From: Roseovarius bejariae
GTDB lineage: Bacteria; Pseudomonadota; Alphaproteobacteria; Rhodobacterales; Rhodobacteraceae
Assembly (NCBI RefSeq): GCF_009669325.1
Contig: NZ_SZWE01000001.1
Coordinates: 1,488,402-1,552,401 of the forward strand
Direction of reading: 5' to 3'
Length of the DNA: 64,000 nt
Of the stretch, positions 10,039 to 17,179 are shown one piece after another; position 1 is the stretch's first letter, and each line of letters starts with the position of its first letter. The notes beneath the pieces are model-generated. The model ran no database searches. It was given only the letters and a program-made list of their open reading frames with translations, and had not been told where the DNA came from. Made by a program: the position numbers and the translations under genes.

Positions 10039-10214
10039 CTGGCAGGACTGGCTGGGTCGATCTGATTTACCCGAACGGTACGCAGGCCACGCGAATCGGG
10101 AACAACCCTCTGGTTAACAAGGAAAAACCCTGTCTGTACCGCGTTGGTTTCATGTCGGTATCGCGTCGGTATTTTCTACGGCCCCCGCAAGATTAACAGG
10201 CCGCACGGTGTCTT

Positions 10215-10244
10215 TTGTACGAAACGTACGTGCGTTTCGTACAA
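10215..10244. repeat. 30-bp palindrome with CGTACG-type cores
   Basis: TTGTACGAAACG at 10215-10226 is an exact inverted repeat of CGTTTCGTACAA at 10233-10244, with six bases between. It lies in the gap between the convergent ends of glnD and the DUF3775 gene and contains three GTAC cores. No T-run follows, so it does not look like an intrinsic terminator; the symmetry suits a dimeric DNA-binding protein. The motif GTACGAAA recurs in the cluster at 16698-16781. Confidence 0.7.
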
Positions 10245-10271
10245 TCTGCATGAGGCGTTTCGCGACAGGCC

Positions 10272-10598
10272 TTACCCGCCGCGCACGAGGTCGTCTTCAT
10301 CGTCAACCACCGAAATGCCCAGTTCATCGAGACCATTTTCAAGGTGGTCCGACAAGTGTGGCGTGCCAAGCAGGTAGTCGGCTGTCGGCGTTGTCGCTTC
10401 GTGCATCGCCGTGCGCTTGGCTTCTTCCAGATCATCGGCCGTAAAGCTTTCCCGTCCGATCCACATGACAGCCACTAGGCTGGCTTGTTCCTCTTCGGTC
10501 AGCCGGTCGATAAAGGCGCGCAACTCACCCTCGGCCCGGTCTAGCTCGCGCGCCATCAGGATCACCTGAGCGATCTTGTACGTGCTAATATCAAGCAT
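10272..10598 (-). CDS. DUF3775 domain-containing protein
   Basis: This small cytoplasmic protein has 108 residues and the DUF3775 pattern: an N-terminal ISTYKIAQVILMARELD helix, the acidic DRLTEEEQASLVAVMWIGR segment and the ATTPTADYLLGTPHLSDHLENGLDELG segment. The function of the family is unknown. The last 13 residues are strongly acidic. It is on the minus strand downstream of the SDR gene; the 64-nt gap shows no clear terminator, so it may be read together with the operon above. Confidence 0.8.
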   Translation of the reverse strand: MLDISTYKIAQVILMARELDRAEGELRAFIDRLTEEEQASLVAVMWIGRESFTADDLEEAKRTAMHEATTPTADYLLGTPHLSDHLENGLDELGISVVDDEDDLVRGG

Positions 10599-10662
10599 CG
10601 AGTCCTCCTGTTCGCATCATTGTCTGGCAGCTTGCCCGCGCAGGGAACACGCGTCTTTGATC

Positions 10663-11397
10663 TTACGCAAAAAGCCTGTAGTAGGCCCAATTCGGCAGAA
10701 ACCGCGCCATACGAAAGACAAGGCTGAAACCCCAAGGATAACTGCGATTGAAGGCTCTGTCATCGCACATCAGTTCAAACATGTGCTGCGCGGCCTCTTC
10801 GGGGGCCATCAGGAAGGGCATGTGAAAGCGGTTCTTCTCGGTCAGGCGGGTTTTGATGAACCCGGGATTGGCCAATTGCACGCGCACCCCACTTCGCCAC
10901 AAATCGGCCCTGAGGGATTCGGCTAAAGACATGACCCCCGCCTTTGACGCGCCATACCCAATTGCACCGGGAAGCCCGCGAAATCCGGCAAGAGACCCTG
11001 TCAGCACGATATGGCCATCATCTCGATGCACCATTTGCGGTACGACCTGCCCCAAAACACGTACGGCGCCGGTGAAATTGACATCTGCCATGGCAGTCAC
11101 CTGCTCGGGCGTCCAATCCTGCGCGGTCATGGGCCAATACACACCGGCAAGAAAAACCATGCCATCGACCTGCCCCACGGCTTGCGCCGCTTCGGCCACG
11201 CTTGCATCGCTGGCCACGTCCATTGGCACGGCCTTTGCGCGGCCCGGCATCTTGGCGACAGCATCTGCTAGACGGTCTTCGTTGCGAGCCGACAGAATGA
11301 CTTCGGCCCCGGCAGAATTCAGCTTGTGCGCGAGAGCAAGGCCCAGTCCCTCACTTGCCCCCACAAGCCAGTATTTTTTACCGTTCCAATCTGTCAT
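10663..11397 (-). CDS. SDR family NAD(P)-dependent oxidoreductase (sigma-E operon, gene 5)
   Basis: This is a short-chain dehydrogenase of 244 residues. The nucleotide-binding motif is GASEGLG near residue 13, followed by a conserved LAG strand end (VFLAG), the catalytic serine region VLTGSLAG and the YGASK motif with catalytic Tyr and Lys. The ATG at 11397 overlaps the upstream DUF3833 stop by 4 nt (ATGA). It is the last gene of the five-gene operon divergent from rpoE-chrR. Homologous operons in Rhodobacter sphaeroides belong to the sigma-E (singlet oxygen) regulon. The substrate is unknown; a lipid-related one is suggested only by context. Confidence 0.87.
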   Translation of the reverse strand: MTDWNGKKYWLVGASEGLGLALAHKLNSAGAEVILSARNEDRLADAVAKMPGRAKAVPMDVASDASVAEAAQAVGQVDGMVFLAGVYWPMTAQDWTPEQVTAMADVNFTGAVRVLGQVVPQMVHRDDGHIVLTGSLAGFRGLPGAIGYGASKAGVMSLAESLRADLWRSGVRVQLANPGFIKTRLTEKNRFHMPFLMAPEEAAQHMFELMCDDRAFNRSYPWGFSLVFRMARFLPNWAYYRLFA

Positions 11398-11957
11398 GCA
11401 GCCTCCACTTTTCGCATGGTGGCAACCAGTTCGGCCACTTTGACGCCAAACTTGCGAAACTGACTTCGGTTCACGATCACGCCGCTTGGAGCAAGATACA
11501 TCCAATCGGTCACGCTCAGAACATGCCCCCCCGCCTCATCGGGCAACCGGATACGGTACTTCAAGCACACGGTCGCTCCGGATTGTGCGCCGTGCCCGGC
11601 CCCCAAAAGGTCTTCAGCCTCGGCCCGGATCGCGCCATCATTGCCCAGCTCAAGGCGCCACTCGCGATCCTGCGTGTTGCCACTGTCATATTCGAAGTGT
11701 TCACGCATGATACCCTTGTTACCATCCCAAGCGGCAACGAAATCCCCCGTGAAACGCGAGACCACTCTTCCCAAAGGCCCATAGATCACGCCGTCGCATT
11801 TTATATCGCCATTCAGATGCAGGCGCAGGTCCACTTGCGGTTCGCTTTGCGCATAATCCGCTGGCGTCTGCGCCATGAAGCCCGCGAGGCGGGCGTGCAG
11901 AACGGTCAACCCCACCACCAAAAGCGCACCAAGGGTGAAAAACAATATTGGACTCAT
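11394..11957 (-). CDS. DUF3833 family protein (sigma-E operon, gene 4)
   Basis: This 187-residue protein has an N-terminal hydrophobic segment (SPILFFTLGALLVVGLTVL), probably a membrane anchor, followed by a beta-rich domain with the DUF3833 features DGVIYGPLGRVVSRFTGDF, HFEYDSGNTQDREWRL and the C-terminal TDWMYLAPSGVIVNRSQFRKFGVKVAEL block. Its start and stop overlap both neighbours by 4 nt. Family members commonly sit in operons with DUF1365 and cyclopropane-synthase-like genes. No enzymatic activity is known. Confidence 0.83.
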   Translation of the reverse strand: MSPILFFTLGALLVVGLTVLHARLAGFMAQTPADYAQSEPQVDLRLHLNGDIKCDGVIYGPLGRVVSRFTGDFVAAWDGNKGIMREHFEYDSGNTQDREWRLELGNDGAIRAEAEDLLGAGHGAQSGATVCLKYRIRLPDEAGGHVLSVTDWMYLAPSGVIVNRSQFRKFGVKVAELVATMRKVEAA

Positions 11958-13201
11958 TGGTTGAGCCTCCTTTCCACAAAACCCGGATGATCGGACGCCT
12001 GTTGATTCATTTGAATCGCCGCCAACAAGGCAATCGCCACAAGCTTTAGAAGGCACGGAACCCCGGCATAGAGATAGCTGAGCAATATCAACGCGTGATC
12101 CGGGTTATCCTGCCCCGCCTTGAAGCCACCCAACTCAAGCGTGGGCAAAAGCAGTACCGCGGCCAATGCAAGCGTGAACTTCGACACGAAGGACCATAAC
12201 CCGAAACCTTCGCTTGCCCCCGGGGATACTTTCTCCATTCTGGCGGCGAAAAGTGCCGGAAGAAGGGTCATATCCGCGCCGATGGCCGCCCCTGACGCAA
12301 TACAGATGATTGCGAAGGGCCAAAGGTCACCCGCCTCAAGTAAAACCGCCGATGCGAAAGCAATGATCGACAGGACCATGGCCCCAAGCAGCACGGGCTT
12401 AGCTCCGAAACGCTCGGCCATGCGCCCCCAAACTGGGGCGGCAACCGCAGCGGAGAGGAAAAAGAGCAGCAGGAAAGGCCCCTCCCAGCCGGGGGCCTGC
12501 AAACGGCTTTCGACAAAGAACAGGAACAATGTGGAACTGACGGCGACCGGTGCCGCATTAACCAAAGCCACGAAAAGTAACTGCCGCGCGACGCGATCTT
12601 GCAGGACCGCCGCAAAACCTGCGCTTTCCAGTGTGCCAGCCTGCCATTCCGGGCGCATTGCCCACAGCGCGACACAGGCCAGTATTGCGAAGGCCGTGGC
12701 AAACCATCCATAGCCGCCTAAAGCCACCGGCGCGACAGCCGCCGCGCAGATCCCGAGAAGTGCGCCTGTCTCGCGCCAGCGGGCCAGACGCAGATGACCT
12801 TGATCGTGGAGGCGGGCGGCTTTCGCCACACCCTGTGCGTAGAAACAGATGGTCAAATAGCTGAAGCATGAAAACACCACAGTCAGCATCACCGCGAACC
12901 ACCAAAGCGGGTCGAAAAGAGGCTTAACGGCGAATAATCCCAGCATTGCCGAGATCATCAGGCTGCCTGCCAGGACTACGGACACTCCGCGCCACGCGCG
13001 CATCCTGTCGGCCAAACGGCCCAAGAGCGGATCTTGTATGACATCCAGAAGCCGAAGCACAAAGAGCGCGCTGCCCAGTGCAGAAAGCGACACATTGTAT
13101 TCATCCACATAGAACTTCGGCGCGTGGATATAGAGCGGCAGTCCAGCCGAGGCCAAGAATGCCGCAAACAGCGCATATGCCGGCAACCGTGATGCCATCA
13201 T
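11954..13201 (-). CDS. MFS transporter (sigma-E operon, gene 3)
   Basis: This inner-membrane protein of 415 residues has about twelve hydrophobic segments, and the DPLLGRLADRMRAWRG loop after the second helix resembles the sugar-cation symporter (GPH/MelB-like) branch of the major facilitator superfamily. It overlaps DUF1365 upstream and DUF3833 downstream by 4 nt each, so it is an integral member of the operon. What it moves is unknown; a lipid or lipid-derived molecule would fit the neighbours, but this is inference. Confidence 0.85.
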   Translation of the reverse strand: MMASRLPAYALFAAFLASAGLPLYIHAPKFYVDEYNVSLSALGSALFVLRLLDVIQDPLLGRLADRMRAWRGVSVVLAGSLMISAMLGLFAVKPLFDPLWWFAVMLTVVFSCFSYLTICFYAQGVAKAARLHDQGHLRLARWRETGALLGICAAAVAPVALGGYGWFATAFAILACVALWAMRPEWQAGTLESAGFAAVLQDRVARQLLFVALVNAAPVAVSSTLFLFFVESRLQAPGWEGPFLLLFFLSAAVAAPVWGRMAERFGAKPVLLGAMVLSIIAFASAVLLEAGDLWPFAIICIASGAAIGADMTLLPALFAARMEKVSPGASEGFGLWSFVSKFTLALAAVLLLPTLELGGFKAGQDNPDHALILLSYLYAGVPCLLKLVAIALLAAIQMNQQASDHPGFVERRLNQ

Positions 13202-13953
13202 CGGCTTATGTCTTTTGTGGGCGGTTCAGGCCGCGCCCGAAACGTCGCGCCATTCCACCAAAGTTTCAGGGCTTGCCAATGAATCAGGGCCAGCACCCGG
13301 CGCGATCCGAAAGGCCGACGCAAGCAAGCCTTGAGCAGGCCCGGGACAGTCAAGGATTTACGGGTGCCAACCAACGTGGCGATGACGCCCCCGTTTCCAC
13401 CAGTGAAATCAATCCAGATACCGATACGGTCGACACGTATGTCAAATCGGAATTCGTAGCTGCCTTCGATCCGCTGGAAGGGCGAGACATGAAACACCTT
13501 TTGCGCTTTCAGGCGATCGGTGGGCCCAATGGGCGCAAGGTCGTCACGGTGACACAGGTAGGAATGCCTATCACCATAGGTATTGGTCACCTCGGCAATG
13601 ATCACGGGCACGGCGCCCTGCGCATCCCGGCAGATCCAGAATGACACCGGGTTGAAGACATGGCCCAAGATGCGCGGCTGTGCCAAGAGGTCGATCGTCG
13701 CGGGGGCGGGCAATCCATGCGCATTCAGGACGTCACGCACCCATGCCGCGCCCTTTCCGTTGCCCGGCGCGCCCCCGTGGTCGCTATCCCAAAGCGAGGC
13801 CAGGCCGGCCCGGTTCCGCCCGAAGAGTCGTGGGGCGTTTACCGGGGTTTCGGCATTCAACAGCACGTAATCGACACCATAGCGAAAGGCGTTTTCAATC
13901 GCGCCTTTGCGCCCGTGCCACGTGTGGCCTGCGATATGGTCTACGGTTGTCAT
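13198..13953 (-). CDS. DUF1365 domain-containing protein (sigma-E operon, gene 2)
   Basis: This 251-residue protein matches DUF1365: N-terminal H.R....FRYGVDYVLLN, the RILGHVFNPVSFWICRD signature, EVTNTYGDRHSYL, the KVFHVSPF block and the C-terminal LIHWQALKLWWNG segment. DUF1365 proteins accompany a flavin-dependent oxidoreductase and usually a cyclopropane-fatty-acid-synthase homologue in operons for unusual membrane lipids. Here the 3' end overlaps the MFS gene directly, leaving no room for that methyltransferase. In R. sphaeroides, genes of the related sigma-E regulon have been tied to furan fatty acids. Confidence 0.87.
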   Translation of the reverse strand: MTTVDHIAGHTWHGRKGAIENAFRYGVDYVLLNAETPVNAPRLFGRNRAGLASLWDSDHGGAPGNGKGAAWVRDVLNAHGLPAPATIDLLAQPRILGHVFNPVSFWICRDAQGAVPVIIAEVTNTYGDRHSYLCHRDDLAPIGPTDRLKAQKVFHVSPFQRIEGSYEFRFDIRVDRIGIWIDFTGGNGGVIATLVGTRKSLTVPGLLKACLRRPFGSRRVLALIHWQALKLWWNGATFRARPEPPTKDISR

Positions 13954-15251
13954 TCTGCCGCCACAAAAAGGGCGTCACGCGCGATAATGGCCTCTGCCAC
14001 GTCAAGACCGCTTGTCAAACCGTCTTCGTGGAAGCCGTGCCGCATCCATGCCCCGCAGAACCACGTTCTGTTTGCGCCGTTGATCTCACGCAGGCGGCTT
14101 TGCGCCTTGAGGGCGGCCAGATCATAGACCGGGTGATGCAGGGTGACCTGATCGTAAATCAGGTCCTCGCGGATCGGCCTGCGGGAATTGAGCGTCACGA
14201 AATGCGGATCGTCCTGCGGGATGGGCTGGAGGCTGTTCATCCAGTATGTGATGTCGATCTGCCCGTCACGCTGTGCCTCGCCCTCTGCATAATTCCACGA
14301 CGACCAGACCGCGCGTGACTTGGGCATCACACCGGTATCCGCGTGCAGGATCACATCGTTGGGTTGGTATGAAATCGCCCCCAGCATCGCTTGTTCATCC
14401 TCGCTTGGATCGGCCAAGAGCGACAGGGTTACGTCGGAGTGGGTGGCGAATACCACCTCGTCAAAGGTCTCCCAATCTGCGCCGGGCACCTTGACTGCCG
14501 GCCGGCCCGAACCGCGGTGGACGGCATCGACCGGACAGTTTGGACGAAGTGTTACCCCATTCGCACGCATGTCGGCTTCGAGGCGTTCGACATACTGCGT
14601 TGAACCGCCCTGGACCGTGTACCATTGGTGTTGCCCTTCATAGCCCAACAGGGCGTGGTTTTCGAAAAACTGAACCATCGCATAGGCCGGGAATTCCAGG
14701 ATTTGCTCTTTCGGCGTGGACCAGATCGCACCGGAAAATGGCAGCAGATAATAATCGCGAAACCATTTGCCCATCTTCAGATGGTCCAGAAACTGCCCGA
14801 TGGTCATGCCCTCGTTTTTCTTGGCCTGCTCAAGGGCGCGGGCGTTGAAGCGAAAAATATCACGCAACATGCCAAGGAACCACGGGTTCAATGCATTTCG
14901 CTTTTGCGCGAAGAACGCCTTGGCCCCATCCAGGCCGTATTCTACACGCCCACCCCGCACAGAGGCGCCAAAGCTCATTGTGCTTTTGACAACAGGGACA
15001 TCAAGGCGCTCAAAAATACGCGCTAGATTGGGGTAATTGGCATAGTTGAACACGATAAACCCCGTGTCCACGGGCTGATCCCCATTCTTACCGGCAACAA
15101 CCGTGCGGGCGTGCCCGCCCAAGCGGGGCTCTGCTTCGAACAAGGTCACATCATGGGTGTCAGCCATGGCCTGCGCCGCACCCATTCCTGAAATTCCGGC
15201 ACCAATGACGGCAACTTTTCTGCGACCTAGGGGGCCTGCTTCGAATGGCAT
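13950..15251 (-). CDS. FAD-dependent oxidoreductase, amine-oxidase-like (sigma-E operon, gene 1)
   Basis: This 433-residue flavoprotein has the FAD-binding motif VAVIGAGISGMGAAQAM near the N-terminus, then LFEAEPRLGGHARTV and the substrate-domain block PVDTGFIVFNYANYPNLARIFERLDV typical of the COG2907 family. It ends with NRTWFCGAWMRHGFHEDGLTSGLDVAE, the C-terminal FAD motif. It is the first gene of the minus-strand operon and sits 29 nt after a predicted start of transcription from a sigma-E-like promoter. Related bacterial enzymes act as desaturases or oxidases of phospholipid acyl chains; that is the most likely job here, but unproven. Confidence 0.88.
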   Translation of the reverse strand: MPFEAGPLGRRKVAVIGAGISGMGAAQAMADTHDVTLFEAEPRLGGHARTVVAGKNGDQPVDTGFIVFNYANYPNLARIFERLDVPVVKSTMSFGASVRGGRVEYGLDGAKAFFAQKRNALNPWFLGMLRDIFRFNARALEQAKKNEGMTIGQFLDHLKMGKWFRDYYLLPFSGAIWSTPKEQILEFPAYAMVQFFENHALLGYEGQHQWYTVQGGSTQYVERLEADMRANGVTLRPNCPVDAVHRGSGRPAVKVPGADWETFDEVVFATHSDVTLSLLADPSEDEQAMLGAISYQPNDVILHADTGVMPKSRAVWSSWNYAEGEAQRDGQIDITYWMNSLQPIPQDDPHFVTLNSRRPIREDLIYDQVTLHHPVYDLAALKAQSRLREINGANRTWFCGAWMRHGFHEDGLTSGLDVAEAIIARDALFVAAE

Positions 15252-15286
15252 TTCGTACTGTCCATCTTTTGTTTGGTCTTCCCAGA

Positions 15287-15316
15287 GGACTACGCGTCAC
15301 ACAGGGCATCGGATGA
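15287..15316 (-). promoter_or_regulatory. Candidate sigma-E promoter for the FAD/DUF1365 operon
   Basis: On the minus strand TCATCC (15316-15311) is followed after 18 nt by TAGTCC (15292-15287). The first element differs by one base from the TGATCC -35 box of Rhodobacter sigma-E promoters, and the spacing equals that of the divergent rpoE promoter-like sequence. A transcript from here would begin about 29 nt before the ATG at 15251. Confidence 0.45.
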
Positions 15317-15340
15317 GAAAGAAAATTATTGATCTACAAG

Positions 15341-15370
15341 TGATCCGAAAAACGGACAGGGACGTATGCT
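15341..15370 (+). promoter_or_regulatory. Candidate sigma-E autoregulatory promoter of rpoE-chrR
   Basis: TGATCC at 15341-15346 is followed after 18 nt by TATGCT at 15365-15370. The -35 box is identical to the Rhodobacter sigma-E consensus. The -10 element covers the first ATG of the rpoE frame (15366), so that codon would lie upstream of the transcript start near 15377 and cannot be used from this promoter. Confidence 0.65.
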
Positions 15371-15479
15371 GATCATGTTGCGTGAACCGGATATCGATAC
15401 CTGCATACCGCCCTCGCCCCCCGAGGTTGGGCATGCTAGGACTCGGGCAACGCAGCCACAGGGCCCGAGGCCGAAGAAC

Positions 15480-16031
15480 GTGACAAAGAACGAAACGACG
15501 GACAACGATGCTTGGGTTGCTTGCATCCTGAGCATTCGGGACAATGCGGACAAGCAAGCTTTCGCACGCCTGTTCGGGCATTTTGCCCCACGGATCAAGG
15601 GGTTCTTGATGAAATCGGGCGCCGACGAGACCTTGGCCGAGGAATGCACGCAGGATGTCATGGCGACCCTGTGGCAGAAGGCCCATCTGTTCGACCCCAG
15701 CCGGGCCAGTGCGGCGACGTGGATTTTCACAATCGCGCGGAACCGCAAGATTGACGCGTTGCGAAAACAAAAGCGCCCCGAGCCTGAAGACTTGCCCTGG
15801 GGCCCGGACCATGAGCCGGACCAGGCCGACGTCTTGGCCCTGCACCAGGAAACAACACAATTAGGCCACGCAATCAAAGACTTGCCCGAAAAGCAGAGAC
15901 TATTGATCGAAAAGGCCTACTTCCACGATCTGAGCCACTCGGAAATCGCCAAGGAAACTGGCCTTCCGCTTGGCACAATCAAATCCCGAATCCGCTTGGC
16001 ACTGGACCGCCTGCGCCATTCAATGAAGTGA
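15480..16031 (+). CDS. rpoE: ECF sigma factor RpoE (ChrR-controlled)
   Basis: This is a group-11-type ECF sigma factor, released from ChrR by singlet oxygen or organic peroxides. It has region 2 (AFARLFGHFAPRIKGFLMKSGAD, VMATLWQKAHLFDPSRASAATWIFTIARNRKID) and region 4 (LPEKQRLLIEKAYFHDLSHSEIAKETGLPLGTIKSRIRLALDRLR). The frame is open from 15366, but that ATG lies inside the promoter-like -10 box; the GTG at 15480 gives 183 residues, close to the 178 or so of R. sphaeroides RpoE. The stop overlaps chrR by 4 nt. The ATG at 15375 is another possible start but would add an unusual tail of 35 residues. Confidence 0.92.
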   Translation: MTKNETTDNDAWVACILSIRDNADKQAFARLFGHFAPRIKGFLMKSGADETLAEECTQDVMATLWQKAHLFDPSRASAATWIFTIARNRKIDALRKQKRPEPEDLPWGPDHEPDQADVLALHQETTQLGHAIKDLPEKQRLLIEKAYFHDLSHSEIAKETGLPLGTIKSRIRLALDRLRHSMK

Positions 16032-16687
16032 CGACGACCATGAAAGATCAAATTAATCATCACCTTACCGATGCCCTGCTGATGGCCTATTCAGCCGGAA
16101 ACCTGCCCGAGGCATTCAACCTGACAGTCGCGGCGCATGTTTCGATGTGCGACGAATGCCGCGCGCGCCTGGGAGCGTTCGACAGTTTGGGTGGTGTCCT
16201 GGTTGAAGAGACCGAAGCTGTAGAAATGTCGTCTGGCAGCCTCAACGCGGTAATGGAGCGCCTGAAGGAACCTGTGGAAGGCCCGAAAATGCAAAATAAA
16301 AACAAAGGGATATTGCCTTCTCCTTTGCAAGATTACATTGGCGGTGACCTCGACTCGGTGCGTTGGAGATCTGTTGGCATGGGCGTGAAGCAAGCGATCC
16401 TGCCCACCTCACGCGACGCGACCGCGCGGTTGCTTTTCATCCCCGCCGGTGCGGCCGTGCCGGATCATGGGCACCGGGGAACCGAGTTGACCCTTGTTTT
16501 AAAAGGGGCTTTTGCCGATGAGGTCGATCATTTCGGCCCCGGGGACATCGAGGTTGCGAACGAGGATCTGAACCATACGCCGGTGGCTGATATTGGCGAG
16601 GATTGCATTTGTCTGGCGGCTACCGACGCGCCGCTGAAGTTCAAGGGATTGATCCCGCGACTGGCGCAACCCTTCCTGCGGATCTGA
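16028..16687 (+). CDS. chrR: ChrR family anti-sigma-E factor
   Basis: ChrR binds and inhibits RpoE through an N-terminal zinc domain. Residues His12, His37, Cys41 and Cys44 (HVSMCDEC) have the same spacing as the zinc ligands of R. sphaeroides ChrR. The C-terminal part is a cupin (DHGHRGTELTLVLKGAFADEVDHFGPGDIEVANEDLNHTP), the domain required for the response to singlet oxygen. The protein has 219 residues from the GTG that overlaps the rpoE stop; an ATG at 16040 is also possible and would give 215 residues, nearer the 213 of R. sphaeroides. Confidence 0.95.
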   Translation: MTTTMKDQINHHLTDALLMAYSAGNLPEAFNLTVAAHVSMCDECRARLGAFDSLGGVLVEETEAVEMSSGSLNAVMERLKEPVEGPKMQNKNKGILPSPLQDYIGGDLDSVRWRSVGMGVKQAILPTSRDATARLLFIPAGAAVPDHGHRGTELTLVLKGAFADEVDHFGPGDIEVANEDLNHTPVADIGEDCICLAATDAPLKFKGLIPRLAQPFLRI

Positions 16688-16697
16688 GCCTGAAAAT

Positions 16698-16781
16698 TTT
16701 CGTACGACTCGTACGCAAGACCCCCCGTTTTCGTACGAAAATCCGGCCTTTCCGAAAAACGAACGTACGAGTCGTACGAAA
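16698..16781. repeat. Cluster of CGTACGA palindromes downstream of chrR
   Basis: TTTCGTACGACTCGTACG at 16698-16715 is repeated exactly in inverse as CGTACGAGTCGTACGAAA at 16764-16781. Between them lies a perfect 14-bp palindrome TTTTCGTACGAAAA at 16728-16741. Five CGTACG hexamers thus fall in 84 bp. The large repeat could form a hairpin, but the internal palindromes and lack of a T-run suggest clustered protein-binding sites instead. The motif is shared with the palindrome at 10215-10244. Confidence 0.75.
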
Positions 16782-16971
16782 CGCGGGCAGTGGTAAGGGG
16801 CGGTCGGGGCCTTCAGGCCGTGTTAACCACGGGTCGTCAGGATGCCGCATATGCAAGCGCCATCAGTCCCTTTTCCACAGCTCCCGGAAACAACGAAAAA
16901 TTCCGTCGCTTTGCGCAAGGCCAAACCCGAAACGCAGCAGGCGCATCCTGACCATGGCGTCCGGGGGCCAC

Positions 16972-16996
16972 CGGACGAAAGTGGACATTTCGTCCG
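16972..16996. repeat. Inverted repeat CGGACGAAA-N7-TTTCGTCCG
   Basis: Nine-base arms at 16972-16980 and 16988-16996 match exactly around a 7-nt spacer. The site is about 190 nt upstream of tupB and could be an operator. It could also be a weak hairpin; there is no T-run. Confidence 0.5.
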
Positions 16997-17052
16997 AATT
17001 GCACGCCACATACCGCCATTGCGTAATTTTTGCATTGTTTTGCACATTTAAA

Positions 17053-17076
17053 CATATATCACGCACCGGATATACG
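17053..17076. promoter_or_regulatory. Candidate molybdate/tungstate-type operator upstream of tupB
   Basis: CATATATC (17053-17060) and GATATACG (17069-17076) form an inverted repeat with seven of eight bases matching, separated by 8 nt. AT-rich TATA half-sites in inverted arrangement are the pattern of ModE- and TunR-type sites. The position, about 105 nt before the tupB start, fits an operator of the tungstate transporter. The regulator that binds it is not known; the TupR-like gene at 19577 is the nearest candidate. Confidence 0.4.
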
Positions 17077-17179
17077 GGATAACCTGACCCACAAGACAGG
17101 CAAACCTTGGTCTTGATCTTTATTTACTGGACTGCAAAGCTACTTCGGTGACGTAAATTATACAACAGAGTCGAAAATT

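Larger units (their letters stand above)
16688..17179. other. 490-bp gap between chrR and tupB, no gene seen
   Basis: No reading frame in this stretch has a believable start, codon pattern or family match. It holds the CGTACG palindrome cluster (16698-16781), an inverted repeat CGGACGAAA / TTTCGTCCG (16972-16996) and an AT-rich inverted repeat that may be the tungstate operator (17053-17076). The right-hand third is visibly richer in A and T than the surroundings, as expected for a promoter region of tupB. No intrinsic terminator for chrR is obvious. Confidence 0.6.

Noticed and set aside
10130-10185. Direct repeat TCGGTAT twice after glnD
   Set aside because: Seven bases repeated once within 20 nt is short and may be chance; no further copies follow.
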